Of a DNA stretch of 64,000 nt, positions 48,597 through 57,715 are shown one piece after another. Made by a program: the position numbers and the translations under genes. Each line of letters opens with the position of its first letter. Within the stretch, counting starts at the first letter, position 1. The DNA comes from Bordetella genomosp. 8 (lineage in GTDB: Bacteria; Pseudomonadota; Gammaproteobacteria; Burkholderiales; Burkholderiaceae_B): assembly GCF_002119685.1 (NCBI RefSeq), contig NZ_CP021108.1, positions 5,456,001 to 5,520,000 on the forward strand. The letters run 5' to 3'. A model generated the notes under the pieces. The model had not been told where the DNA came from and did no database searches. It saw nothing but the letters and a program-made list of their open reading frames with translations.

Positions 48597-49115
48597 TTAC
48601 GCCGCGCCCGCACCGAGCATACGATCGAGCTCGGCCATATCGACGGGACCGAGGATCTGCTTCCTAATTCCGCCATCTGCGTCTAAAACCAGTGTATACG
48701 GCAGGCCGCCAGGATCGTTACCCAGCTTGCGCATGAGGTCGATGCTGCCCGGCCCGGTCACCAGCAGGGGGTAGGAGACCGGCACTTTAGACACAAATTT
48801 AACGACGTTCGCCGCCGTATCCACCGCAAGCCCCAGGAAGGTCACCTGCGGATGCCGCTTGTGCAGCGCATCGAATTCCGGCATTTCCTTGACGCAGGGC
48901 GGGCACCACGTCGCCCAGAAGTTGACCACGAGCGGCTTGCCTTTCCATTGGGCCAGGGGCTGTGGCCTGCCCTGCAGATCGGGATAGGTCTGGGCCAGCA
49001 GCCCGGCGCTGGCGTCGGCGGGCGAGGCGGCCGATGCGGCGGCGGCCAAGCCGCCCGACAGGCCACTCGACAGGCCGCCCAGCAGCAGCGTACGGAGAAC
49101 AGTGCGTCGTTTCAT
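48597..49115 (-). CDS. TlpA/ResA-like periplasmic thiol-disulfide oxidoreductase
   Basis: The 172-residue protein has an N-terminal signal or anchor (basic MKRRTVLRTLL then a Gly/Ala-rich hydrophobic stretch to about residue 30) and a thioredoxin fold with active site WCPPC (C71, C74) and the cis-proline region GLPYT. Proteins of this type reduce disulfides in the periplasm, often for cytochrome c maturation; no cytochrome genes are near. It is divergent from mpl, 77 bases apart, with a possible mpl -10 (TACAAT) at 49166-49171. Confidence 0.92.
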   Translation of the reverse strand: MKRRTVLRTLLLGGLSSGLSGGLAAAASAASPADASAGLLAQTYPDLQGRPQPLAQWKGKPLVVNFWATWCPPCVKEMPEFDALHKRHPQVTFLGLAVDTAANVVKFVSKVPVSYPLLVTGPGSIDLMRKLGNDPGGLPYTLVLDADGGIRKQILGPVDMAELDRMLGAGAA

Positions 49116-49192
49116 CGTGTCATCTTACCGCCGGTCGGCGACCGGCTGGCGTCCGATCGAGCATCTACAATGCCGGCAGGAGAAAACAGCAC

Positions 49193-50569
49193 ATGCATCT
49201 GCACATTCTAGGCATCTGCGGCACCTTCATGGGGGGCCTGGCGCTGATCGCGCGCGCAGGCGGCCACCGTGTCACCGGCTGCGACGCAGGCGTCTATCCG
49301 CCCATGAGCACCCAGTTGGCGGAACAGGGGATCGAACTGATGGAAGGCTACGGCGCGGACCAGCTGGCGTTGCGCCCGGACCTTTATGTCATCGGCAATG
49401 TGGTCTCGCGCGGCAACCCCTTGATGGAAGCCATCCTGGATACGGGCGCGCCTTATGTATCCGGACCGCAGTGGCTGGGGGATCATGTGCTGGCGGGCCA
49501 GCACGTCCTGGCCGTGGCTGGCACGCATGGCAAGACGACGACCAGCGCCATGCTGGCCTGGATACTGGAACATGCGGGGATGCGGCCGAACTTCCTGGTG
49601 GGCGGCGTCGCGCAGGACTTCCAGGTGTCCGCCCGCTACGACCCGGCGCGCAAGCTGTTCGTGATCGAGGCCGACGAATACGACACGGCCTTTTTCGACA
49701 AGCGCTCCAAGTTCGTCCATTACCGGCCGCGCACCGCCATCCTGAACAACCTGGAATACGACCACGCCGACATCTTCCCCGATCTGGCGGCCATCGAAAC
49801 CCAATTCCACCACCTGGTGCGCACCATCCCGGGCAAGGGCCGGATCGTTTTGCCTACCGGCTCGGCGGCGCTGGACCGTGTGCTGGCGCGCGGCTGCTGG
49901 TCCGAAACCGTGCGGTTCGGCGACGATGGCGAATGGCAGGCCGGCGAGGCCGACACCGACGGCGCCTTCGCCGTATCCCGGGGTGGCGACGCGATCGGGA
50001 CCGTCCGGTGGCGCCTGCTCGGCGAGCACAACCGGCTCAACGCGCTCGCGGCCATCGCTGCCGCCGAGCACGCGGGAGTGGCACCGGGCGACGCCATACA
50101 GGCGCTGTCGCTGTTTGCCGGCGTCAAACGGCGCATGGAGCTGCGCGGCACCGCGCGCGGCGTCGCGGTGTACGACGATTTCGCCCACCATCCGACCGCC
50201 ATCGAAACCACGCTTGCGGGCCTGCGCCGGCGCGTGGGCGATGCACGCATCCTGGCCGTGCTGGAGCCGCGCTCCAATACGATGAAGCTGGGCACCATGG
50301 CGGAACGGCTGCCCGGCGCGCTGCAGGCGGCCGACCGGGTGTTCTGCTTCGGTTCGAAGGCCGGCAAGCATGCGCTGGGCTGGGATCCGGCACGCGTGCT
50401 GGCCCCGCTGGGCGACCGCGCGGCGGCCTATGACGACCTGGACGCCATGGTGGCCGCCATCGCGCGCACCGCGCAGGCCGGCGACCACATACTCATAATG
50501 AGCAATGGCGGGTTTGGCGGCATACACGGCAAACTGCTGGATGCGCTGACTTCCCCGGAGCGCCCATGA
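49193..50569 (+). CDS. mpl: UDP-MurNAc:L-alanyl-gamma-D-glutamyl-meso-diaminopimelate ligase
   Basis: The 458-residue Mur-ligase family enzyme recycles the murein tripeptide by joining it to UDP-MurNAc. It begins MHLHILGICGTFMGGLA, typical of Mpl, and has the ATP loop GTHGKTTT at 110-117 and the YDDFAHHPTAIETT motif. The ATG follows GGAG at 10-base spacing. Together with anmK earlier in the window it shows an active cell-wall recycling pathway. It overlaps yqiA by four bases. Confidence 0.97.
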   Translation: MHLHILGICGTFMGGLALIARAGGHRVTGCDAGVYPPMSTQLAEQGIELMEGYGADQLALRPDLYVIGNVVSRGNPLMEAILDTGAPYVSGPQWLGDHVLAGQHVLAVAGTHGKTTTSAMLAWILEHAGMRPNFLVGGVAQDFQVSARYDPARKLFVIEADEYDTAFFDKRSKFVHYRPRTAILNNLEYDHADIFPDLAAIETQFHHLVRTIPGKGRIVLPTGSAALDRVLARGCWSETVRFGDDGEWQAGEADTDGAFAVSRGGDAIGTVRWRLLGEHNRLNALAAIAAAEHAGVAPGDAIQALSLFAGVKRRMELRGTARGVAVYDDFAHHPTAIETTLAGLRRRVGDARILAVLEPRSNTMKLGTMAERLPGALQAADRVFCFGSKAGKHALGWDPARVLAPLGDRAAAYDDLDAMVAAIARTAQAGDHILIMSNGGFGGIHGKLLDALTSPERP

Positions 50570-51186
50570 TTCTCTACCTGCATGGCTTTCGGTCATCGCC
50601 GACTTCCTACAAGGCTCGCCTGATGGCGGCCGAAATGGCGCGGCGCGGGCTGTCGGCCGATTGGCGCTGTCCGCAACTGCCTCCCAGTCCTGGCGAAGCG
50701 GTGGAGCTCGCCATGGCACTGGCGCGCGAGCAACTGGGCGAATTGGCGCGGCGAGGCCAGCGCTCGCCGCGCGCGCTGACGCTGATCGGCTCGTCGCTGG
50801 GCGGCTATTACGCCGCCTGGATGGCGGAACAGCTCGACTGCAAGGCGGTACTGCTGAACCCCGCGGTGTACGCGCCGCGCGACCTGGCCACGCAGGTGGG
50901 CCGCCAGAGTATGTATCATTCGGGCGCGCCGTTCGACTTCCGTCCGGAATACGTGGATGAACTGGCCGCGCTGGAAGTGGCCCGGCCGACCCGCCTGGAA
51001 CGCTATTTCCTGATCGCGGCCACGGGGGACGAAGTACTCGACTGGCGCGAAATGCGGGACTGGTACGCCGGCTGCCGGCAGCACATCGTCGAAGGCAGCG
51101 ACCATGGGCTGTCCGATTTCGCCGCCCTGATGCCGGAAGTACTCGATTTCGCGCTGGACAATTCTCCGAACGGCGACCAGCCCTGA
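50566..51186 (+). CDS. YqiA/YcfP-type alpha/beta hydrolase
   Basis: The 206-residue protein is of the YqiA/YcfP esterase family. It starts MILYLHGFRSSPTSYKA and has nucleophile S77 in GSSLGG; the catalytic histidine is probably in GSDHGLSDF near the C-terminus. The ATG overlaps the mpl stop (ATGA), so translation is coupled. Substrate unknown. Confidence 0.92.
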   Translation: MILYLHGFRSSPTSYKARLMAAEMARRGLSADWRCPQLPPSPGEAVELAMALAREQLGELARRGQRSPRALTLIGSSLGGYYAAWMAEQLDCKAVLLNPAVYAPRDLATQVGRQSMYHSGAPFDFRPEYVDELAALEVARPTRLERYFLIAATGDEVLDWREMRDWYAGCRQHIVEGSDHGLSDFAALMPEVLDFALDNSPNGDQP

Positions 51187-51244
51187 CCCAATAACTATTC
51201 AGCAGTATTGCGCGCAGGCGGCGCAGCCGCGCCCCGCGCCCCAG

Positions 51245-53176
51245 ATGGACCTCGCCATGCACGTGTTTTACGAAGACGACGGCCAGTTCAAGGCCGGACA
51301 TATCCTTTCCGAAGCGGACGCCAGCCTGCAGGTGGAATCCGAATCGGGCAAGCGCAGCAAGATCAAGCGGGCCAACGCGATATTCACCTTCTCCGCGCCG
51401 GAGCCGGCGGAATTGCTGCGCCAGGCCGAAGCGGCGGCCGAGGACATCGACCTGCAGTTCCTGTGGGAATGCGCCCCCCAGGAGGAATTCGACTCGCCCG
51501 CGCTGGCGGCGGACTATTACGGGCACGCGCCCTCGCCCACGGAACAGGCGGCGCTGCTGCTGCGCCTGCACAGCGCACCGGCCTACTTCCACCGGCGCGG
51601 CAAGGGCCGCTACCGCCCCGCGCCGCCGGACATCCTGGCGGCCGCGCTGGCCGCCCTGGAAAAGAAGCAGAAGCAGGCGGCCCAGCAACAGCAATGGGTG
51701 GACGATATGGTGGCCGGACGGCTGCCGGAGGAAATCGCCGCCATGGCCGAGGCGCTGGCGGTGCGGCCGGACAAGAACACCATGCAGTGGAAGGCGCTGG
51801 AAAGCGCCTGCTCGCGGCTGTCGAAGAGCCCCGACCGGCTGCTGCTGGACCTGGGCGCCTTCCCCAACGCGCTGGCGCTGCACAAGCGCCGCTTCCTGGC
51901 GCAGTATTTTCCGCGCGGCACCGGGTTCCCGGAGGTACAGATCCCGCCGTCGGATCGCGAGCTGCCGCTGGCCGATGCGGAAATCTATTCCGTCGACGAC
52001 GTGACGACCACCGAGATCGACGACGCCCTGTCGGTATCGGTACTCCCGGACGACACGGTGCGCGTGGGCATCCACGTGGCGGCGCCGGGCCTGACGGTGA
52101 CGCGCGGCAGCGAGCTGGACAAGCTGGCGCGCGCGCGCCTGTCCACGGTCTATATGCCGGGCGACAAGATACCGATGCAGCCGGACGCCGTCATCCAGGC
52201 CTTTTCGCTGGACGCGGGACGCGAGGTGCCCGCCCTGTCGCTGTACGTGACCGCGAATCCCGCGACCGGTGAAATCCTGGCGTCCGAAAGCCGGATCGAA
52301 CGCATCGTGGTGAAGGAAAACCTGCGCCACAACCTGCTGGACGAAGCCGTCAGCGAGGCCGCGCTGGCCGACCCCCAGTCCGCCCTGCCCTACGCCGAAT
52401 GGCTGCGGCCGCTGTGGCGGCTGGCGCAAGCCCTGTCCGCCAAACGCGACGAGGTGCGCGGCAAGCCGGAAAACAATAGCCGTGTCGAATACAGCTATTA
52501 CGTCGACGGCAACCCTGACGACCCCGAAACGCCCGTGCGGCTGGTGCCGCGCAAGCGCAACGCCCCGCTGGACCGCATGGTGGCGGAATACATGATCCTG
52601 GCGAACAATCTATGGGGCGGCCTGCTCGCCCAGCACGGCGTGCCGGGGATCTACCGTTCGCAGCAGGCCGGACGGGTGCGCATGAGCACCCAGCCGCTGC
52701 CGCACGAGGCCATCGGCGTGCCCCAGTACGCCTGGAGCACGTCGCCGCTGCGCCGCTACGTGGATCTGGTGAACCAGTGGCAGCTGATCGCGGCGGTGGA
52801 CAACGGCGTATCGGCGCGCCTGGTGGCGCCCTTCAAGCCGCGCGATGCCGACCTGTTCGCCATCATTGGCGCCTTCGACGCGCAATACGCGGCCTGGGGC
52901 GAGTTCCAGAACACCATGGAACGGTATTGGTGCCTGCGCTGGTTGGCCCAGCAGGGGATCACGCGGACCACGGCCAGCGTACTGCGCGACGACCTGGTGC
53001 GGTTGAACAACGCGCCTTTGGTGACGCGGGTGGGCGGCCTGCCGTCCCTGGCGCGCGGCGCGCAGGTGGAAATCGACCTGCTGGACCGCGACGAGCTGAC
53101 GCTCGAAGTGGAATGCCGCTTCGTCGGCGAACTGGCCGCGACGGCCGCCGAAGAAGGCGCGGCCGAAACCGAATAA
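51245..53176 (+). CDS. RNB-domain exoribonuclease (RNase II/R family)
   Basis: The 643-residue protein contains an RNB catalytic domain with the acidic motif VDDVTTTEIDDAL at about 250-262 and later PLRRYVDLVNQWQL. It keeps a degenerate N-terminal region in place of clear cold-shock domains and ends shortly after the RNB core, with only a short C-terminal beta segment. It is therefore smaller than RNase R (about 800) and closer to RNase II in size. It would degrade RNA from the 3' end. An ATG four codons later (MHVFYEDDG) is equally plausible as start. Confidence 0.92.
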   Translation: MDLAMHVFYEDDGQFKAGHILSEADASLQVESESGKRSKIKRANAIFTFSAPEPAELLRQAEAAAEDIDLQFLWECAPQEEFDSPALAADYYGHAPSPTEQAALLLRLHSAPAYFHRRGKGRYRPAPPDILAAALAALEKKQKQAAQQQQWVDDMVAGRLPEEIAAMAEALAVRPDKNTMQWKALESACSRLSKSPDRLLLDLGAFPNALALHKRRFLAQYFPRGTGFPEVQIPPSDRELPLADAEIYSVDDVTTTEIDDALSVSVLPDDTVRVGIHVAAPGLTVTRGSELDKLARARLSTVYMPGDKIPMQPDAVIQAFSLDAGREVPALSLYVTANPATGEILASESRIERIVVKENLRHNLLDEAVSEAALADPQSALPYAEWLRPLWRLAQALSAKRDEVRGKPENNSRVEYSYYVDGNPDDPETPVRLVPRKRNAPLDRMVAEYMILANNLWGGLLAQHGVPGIYRSQQAGRVRMSTQPLPHEAIGVPQYAWSTSPLRRYVDLVNQWQLIAAVDNGVSARLVAPFKPRDADLFAIIGAFDAQYAAWGEFQNTMERYWCLRWLAQQGITRTTASVLRDDLVRLNNAPLVTRVGGLPSLARGAQVEIDLLDRDELTLEVECRFVGELAATAAEEGAAETE

Positions 53177-53226
53177 CGCCGCGGCGCCCATGCCGCGACA
53201 CCGGCCCGATGCGGGAGGGAACAAGC

Positions 53227-53898
53227 ATGCGGATACTGCTGATCGAAGACAATCCCGACCTGGGCGACGCGATCGAAAGCAAGTTGCGCGCTTCGGGCCA
53301 TAGCGTGCAATGGGTGCAGGACGGCGAAACGGCGCTGCAATGGAGCCGCCACGAGGAATGGGACGCGCTGGTGCTGGACATCATGCTGCCCGGCAAAAGC
53401 GGCTTCGACGTGATCCGCGAACTGCGCGCATCGGGCATCGAGGCCCCGGTGCTGGTGGTGACGGCCCGCGCGGAAATCGAGGACAAGATCGACATGCTGG
53501 ACCTGGGTGCCGACGACTACCTGGTCAAGCCCTTCGACCTGCGCGAGCTGGAAGCCCGCCTGCGCGCGCTGCTGCGCCGGCCGGCCGGCCGCACCACCAG
53601 CGTGGCGGTGCACGGCAACCTGACGCTGGACGTGGCCGGGCGCACGGCGCATATCGGCGGCGTGCCGGTCACGCTGGGACGGCGTGAATTCCGCCTGCTG
53701 GAGATCCTGCTGGATCGCATGGGCAGTACCGTGGGCAAGGAAAGGCTGATGAGCCAGCTGTTCGATCTGGAAGATGTCTTGCCCAACGCACTGGAACTGC
53801 TGGTGTCGCGGCTGCGGCGCAAGATCACCGGGGCGACGGTCGATATCGTCACGGTGCGCGGCGTGGGATACCAGGCGCGCATCCACGAAGCTTCGTAG
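53227..53898 (+). CDS. OmpR-family response regulator (TctD/QseB-like)
   Basis: The 223-residue protein has a receiver domain with phosphoacceptor D51 (LVLDIMLPGKSG) and the conserved lysine in LVKPFD, followed by a winged-helix DNA-binding domain ending DIVTVRGVGYQ. The ATG has GGGAGGGA upstream. It is 6 bases before the kinase gene and about 2.7 kb before the importer genes, which are its likely targets. By analogy with TctD/TctE and BctD/BctE it would activate uptake genes when ligand is present. Confidence 0.95.
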   Translation: MRILLIEDNPDLGDAIESKLRASGHSVQWVQDGETALQWSRHEEWDALVLDIMLPGKSGFDVIRELRASGIEAPVLVVTARAEIEDKIDMLDLGADDYLVKPFDLRELEARLRALLRRPAGRTTSVAVHGNLTLDVAGRTAHIGGVPVTLGRREFRLLEILLDRMGSTVGKERLMSQLFDLEDVLPNALELLVSRLRRKITGATVDIVTVRGVGYQARIHEAS

Positions 53899-53904
53899 CG
53901 GCGC

Positions 53905-56502
53905 ATGGATACGAGCGCGACGACGCGGGCCGAGGGAATCACGCTGGGCGCGGCGTCCTCCATACGCGGACGCGTGTTCGCCATGGGCTGCCTGCTGCTG
54001 CTGTGCGCTTCCATCGCCGTGAGCCTGTTCCTGCGCGATTACGCCCACCGCGCGGCCGACCGGGCCTTCGACCGCCTGCTGGCGGCGTCCGCGCTGACCA
54101 TCGCCGGATCGGTGCAGATCGACGACAACGACGTGACCGCCGAGCCGCCGTTTTCTTCGCTGGCCATGCTGTCGGGCAACGACCGCGTGTTCTACAGCGT
54201 GCGCAATGCCAGCGGCAGGCCCGTTACCGGCTACGACGACCTGGCGCCCGGGCTGCCGCTGGCGCGGTCGGCGTCGCCGGTGTTTTCGGACGCGGTCTAT
54301 CACGACGAATCGATACGCATCGCGACGGTCGGCAGGCTGATCTCCGCCGGGCGGCACGCGGGCTGGGTGACCATCCGCGTGGCTGAGACGCGCGACTCGC
54401 GCGATGCGCTGGCGGCGGAAATCCTGAACCGCAGCGCCCTGCCCCTGCTGGTGGTCGTACCAGTGGCGTTGGCGTTGCTGTGGTTCGGCATCCAGCGCGC
54501 CTTCGCGCCGCTGGCCCTGATCGAACGCTCGCTGCGCGCCCGCGCGCCTGATGACCTGACGCCGCTGGAAGCGCCGGTGCCGCGCGAGGTGCGAGGCCTG
54601 GCCGAGGCGCTCAACGGCTTCATGCGCCGCTTGAGCGGCATCATGTCGTCGCTGAACAATCTGGTGGCGGACGCGGCGCACCAGGTGCGCACGCCGCTGG
54701 CGTCATTGCGCGCGCAGGCCGAAGTGGCGATGGACGAAACCGACCCCGAGCGGCTGCGCGCCCGCGTTGCGCGGATCCACCAGAACGCGACGCACGCCAG
54801 CCAGTTGATCAACCAGCTGCTGATGGATGCGACCATCACGCATCGGCTGGGCATGCGCGGCCACGAGTCCGTGGGCATTGCGGAAACCGTGAACGAAACG
54901 CGGCGCCGCATCGGTCCGCTGGACGCGCAGCGCCTGCGGATTTTCATCGCGCCCGAAGTGCGGCGCGCGCGCGTGGTGGGCGACCGCGTGGCCTTGCGCG
55001 AGATGCTGCGCAACCTGGTGGACAACGCCTTGCGTTATGCGCCGGATGGCCCGGTGGAAATCCAGGCCACGCCGGTCGCTGGCTACCGGGTGGCGCTGAC
55101 GGTCAACGATTGCGGGCCGGGCATCGCCGACGACGAAAAGGATGCGGTGCAACAGCGCTTCACGCGCGGCCGCGACGTGACGGGCACGCCGGGATCCGGA
55201 TTGGGCCTGGCAATCGCCAAGACGGTGGCCGAAGCGCACGGCGGCGCCTTGTGGCTGCAGGACCGTGCGGGAGGCGGCCTGTCGGCGCGCGTGGTGCTGC
55301 CGCGCGCGCGGCCGGTGTATCCGCGTTTGCTGCTGGCGGCGGGCATGGTGATGGCCAGCCTGGCCGCGCTCCCGCCACAGCCTGTCCGTGCGCAAGCCAT
55401 CGCTTCTGACGCGGCCAGCAGTGCGGCACGGAGCGCGACGGAACGGATACCGGCCGCGCGTGGCGCGGCGGCACCGTCGACGGTGACCCGGTTTCCCGCC
55501 CCGCAGCCGCCTGGCCGCCTGCTGGTCATCGCGGGCACCACGGATACGCCCGCCGCCGCGCCGGTCATCGTGGCGTTCCAGGCCAGCCAGCCGGACGTGA
55601 CGATCGAGTATCGGGAAATGGGCAGCCGCGAGCTCTACGAGGCCACCGTCGCGGGACGGCTGGGCGACGCCGACATACTGATCAGCTCGGCGGCCGACCT
55701 GCAGATCCGGCTGGCCAACGACGGCTACGCGATGCGCTACGACGCACCCGGCGCCGACCGCCTGCCGCCCTGGGCGGTGTGGCGCGACGAAGTGTTCGGC
55801 TTCGCATTCGAGCCCGCCGTCATCGTCTACAACCCGCGCCGTTTCAACGAAGGCACCGTGCCGCGTTCGCGGCAGGAGCTGCTGCGCCTGCTGGAGAGCG
55901 ATCGCGCGCGACTGCACGGACGCGTGGGCACCTACGACATCAGTCGCAGCAGCGTGGGGCAGCTGTTGGCCGAGGAAGACGAGCAGGTGTCGTCCAACTT
56001 CTGGGGCCTGACGAACGCCCTGGGCCAGGTCGGCGCGCGGCTCAGCGTCACCACGGCCGGCATCCTGGACGCCATCGAGAACGACGAACTGGACATCGGC
56101 TACAACGTGCTGGGTTCCTACGCCCTGGCCCGCCAGGCGGCGGGACGCCGCATAGGCGTGGTCTTTCCGCAGGATTACGTGCTGGTGCTGCCGCGCTCGG
56201 CCATGATCGCCCGCCACGCGCCGCAGCCCGCGCTGGGTCGCGCCTTCATCGATTGGCTGCTGTCGGCGGCGGGGCAGAACGAACTCGCGAACGTAAGCGG
56301 CCTGGGCCCCATGGTGGACGAAGGCGGCGCCGGCCGCGGCGGCGACGCCGTGCTGGCGCGCTCGTCGGGCATCGTCCAGCCGGTCGTCCTTGGCCCGGCG
56401 CTGCTGGTGGGCCTGGACCGCCAGCGCAACGCGCGCTTCGTGCAGAACTGGACGCGCCTGGTGACCGATACGCCGGCCTTGGGCAGGACGCCGCCGCCCT
56501 GA
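53905..56502 (+). CDS. Sensor histidine kinase fused to a C-terminal AfuA-type solute-binding domain
   Basis: The 865-residue protein has an unusual layout. Residues 1-460 are a TctE-like kinase: membrane helix about 23-43, periplasmic 2CSK_N-like sensor region, second helix about 178-196, HisKA with H259 in DAAHQVRTP, and HATPase with N374, the G1 box NDCGPGIAD and the G2 box GSGLGLAIAKT. Then comes a third hydrophobic segment (about 474-489) ending VRAQA, a 40-residue linker, and from about 538 to 835 a full solute-binding domain. That domain aligns with the free binding protein of the next gene (TTDT, WAVW, EPAV, YDIS, GYNVLGSYA, DYVLVLPR). The third segment would place it in the periplasm. 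The reading frame is continuous with no stop or repeat at the junction. An internal ATG at 55345 begins a signal-peptide-like stretch, so separate translation or cleavage is possible. Confidence 0.9.
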   Translation: MDTSATTRAEGITLGAASSIRGRVFAMGCLLLLCASIAVSLFLRDYAHRAADRAFDRLLAASALTIAGSVQIDDNDVTAEPPFSSLAMLSGNDRVFYSVRNASGRPVTGYDDLAPGLPLARSASPVFSDAVYHDESIRIATVGRLISAGRHAGWVTIRVAETRDSRDALAAEILNRSALPLLVVVPVALALLWFGIQRAFAPLALIERSLRARAPDDLTPLEAPVPREVRGLAEALNGFMRRLSGIMSSLNNLVADAAHQVRTPLASLRAQAEVAMDETDPERLRARVARIHQNATHASQLINQLLMDATITHRLGMRGHESVGIAETVNETRRRIGPLDAQRLRIFIAPEVRRARVVGDRVALREMLRNLVDNALRYAPDGPVEIQATPVAGYRVALTVNDCGPGIADDEKDAVQQRFTRGRDVTGTPGSGLGLAIAKTVAEAHGGALWLQDRAGGGLSARVVLPRARPVYPRLLLAAGMVMASLAALPPQPVRAQAIASDAASSAARSATERIPAARGAAAPSTVTRFPAPQPPGRLLVIAGTTDTPAAAPVIVAFQASQPDVTIEYREMGSRELYEATVAGRLGDADILISSAADLQIRLANDGYAMRYDAPGADRLPPWAVWRDEVFGFAFEPAVIVYNPRRFNEGTVPRSRQELLRLLESDRARLHGRVGTYDISRSSVGQLLAEEDEQVSSNFWGLTNALGQVGARLSVTTAGILDAIENDELDIGYNVLGSYALARQAAGRRIGVVFPQDYVLVLPRSAMIARHAPQPALGRAFIDWLLSAAGQNELANVSGLGPMVDEGGAGRGGDAVLARSSGIVQPVVLGPALLVGLDRQRNARFVQNWTRLVTDTPALGRTPPP

Positions 56503-56599
56503 CCGCCGCGCCATGACAGGACGGCGACAGCATGCGGCCACTAAGATGCCGCCACACTGGCGCCGTCCAGTACGACTATTCCAAATGGAGAAGACAACC

Positions 56600-57694
56600 A
56601 TGCTAGTCCCGTCACGCCTGGCGGTGGCCTGCGCCGCCGCTTTTTCCCTGACCGCCGCGTCCGCGCTGGCGCAGACCCCCACGGGCTACCCCTCCGATTA
56701 CCAGAAGATCATCGACGGCGCCAAGAAAGAAGGCACGGTGGTGATTTATTCGACCACGGACACCAAGACGGCCGATCCCATCATCAAGGGCTTCGAAGCC
56801 GCCTACCCGGGCGTCAAGGTCGAATACAACGACATGAACAGCACGGAGCTCTACAACCGCTACATCAGCGAACAGGCTTCGGGCGGCAACAGCGGCGACG
56901 TCGTGTGGAGTTCGTCCATGGATTCGGCGCTGCAGCTGGCCAAGGACTACGCCCTGCAATACAAGTCGCCGGAAGAAGGCAAGCTGCCTTCCTGGGCCGT
57001 GTGGAAGGACACCGCCTACGGCACCACCTACGAACCCGCGGTCTTCATCTACAACAAGCGCCTGATCCCGCAGGGAGACGTTCCCAAAACGCACGGCGAC
57101 CTGGCCAAGCTGGTGGCCGCGCAGACCGACAAGTTCAAGAACAAGGTCACCACCTACGACATCGAGAAATCCGCCGTTGGCTTCATGCTGGCGGTGCAGG
57201 ACAAGATGAACGACCCGCACTACTTCGACACGCTGCGCGATACCGCCAAGGGCGGCCTGGTGGTGCAGTCGTCGACCGGCACGATGATGGAGCGGGTGTC
57301 GTCCGGCGAAAACCTGATCGGCTACAACATCCTGGGTTCCTATGCGGAAGCGCGGGCCCGCAAGGACGAATCGCTGGGCATCGTCTATCCGACCGACTAC
57401 ACGCTGGTGCTGTCGCGCGTGGCCTTCATCAGCAAGAAATCCAAGCACCGCAACGCCGCCAAGCTGTGGCTGGATTACCTGCTGTCGCAGAAGGGCCAGG
57501 ACCTGGTGGCCAACAAGGCCGACATGGCGTCGATCCGCGACGACATCCCGGGCGACAACGACGTCGACGGCATGACCAAGAAGCTGGGCAAGGCGCTCAA
57601 GCCCATCCCCGTGAACGAAACGCTGCTGGACTACCTGCAGCAGAAGAAGCGCCTCGAATTCATCAACGACTGGCGCAAGGCGGCGGGCAAGTAA
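56600..57694 (+). CDS. AfuA-type periplasmic ABC substrate-binding protein
   Basis: The 364-residue protein has a signal peptide cut at ALA|Q after residue 24, then a binding-protein fold of the group usually annotated as ferric-iron binding (FbpA/AfuA). GGAGAAG lies 6 bases before the ATG. At the place where FbpA proteins carry the iron-binding Tyr-Tyr pair, this protein has GYNILGSYAEAR, with one tyrosine only. Related AfuA proteins carry sugar phosphates, so the ligand may be a phosphorylated or other anionic compound rather than iron. It is 97 bases after the kinase fusion gene, whose C-terminal domain is its close paralogue. Confidence 0.93.
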   Translation: MLVPSRLAVACAAAFSLTAASALAQTPTGYPSDYQKIIDGAKKEGTVVIYSTTDTKTADPIIKGFEAAYPGVKVEYNDMNSTELYNRYISEQASGGNSGDVVWSSSMDSALQLAKDYALQYKSPEEGKLPSWAVWKDTAYGTTYEPAVFIYNKRLIPQGDVPKTHGDLAKLVAAQTDKFKNKVTTYDIEKSAVGFMLAVQDKMNDPHYFDTLRDTAKGGLVVQSSTGTMMERVSSGENLIGYNILGSYAEARARKDESLGIVYPTDYTLVLSRVAFISKKSKHRNAAKLWLDYLLSQKGQDLVANKADMASIRDDIPGDNDVDGMTKKLGKALKPIPVNETLLDYLQQKKRLEFINDWRKAAGK

Positions 57695-57715
57695 ACCCGC
57701 GCACGAAGGAACGGT

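Noticed and set aside
49208..52429. Very long open frame on the minus strand (over 1000 codons) across mpl, yqiA and the RNB gene
   Set aside because: It is the antisense of three well-supported genes. Its translation is arginine/histidine/glutamine-rich with no recognisable domain, a common artefact in GC-rich DNA.
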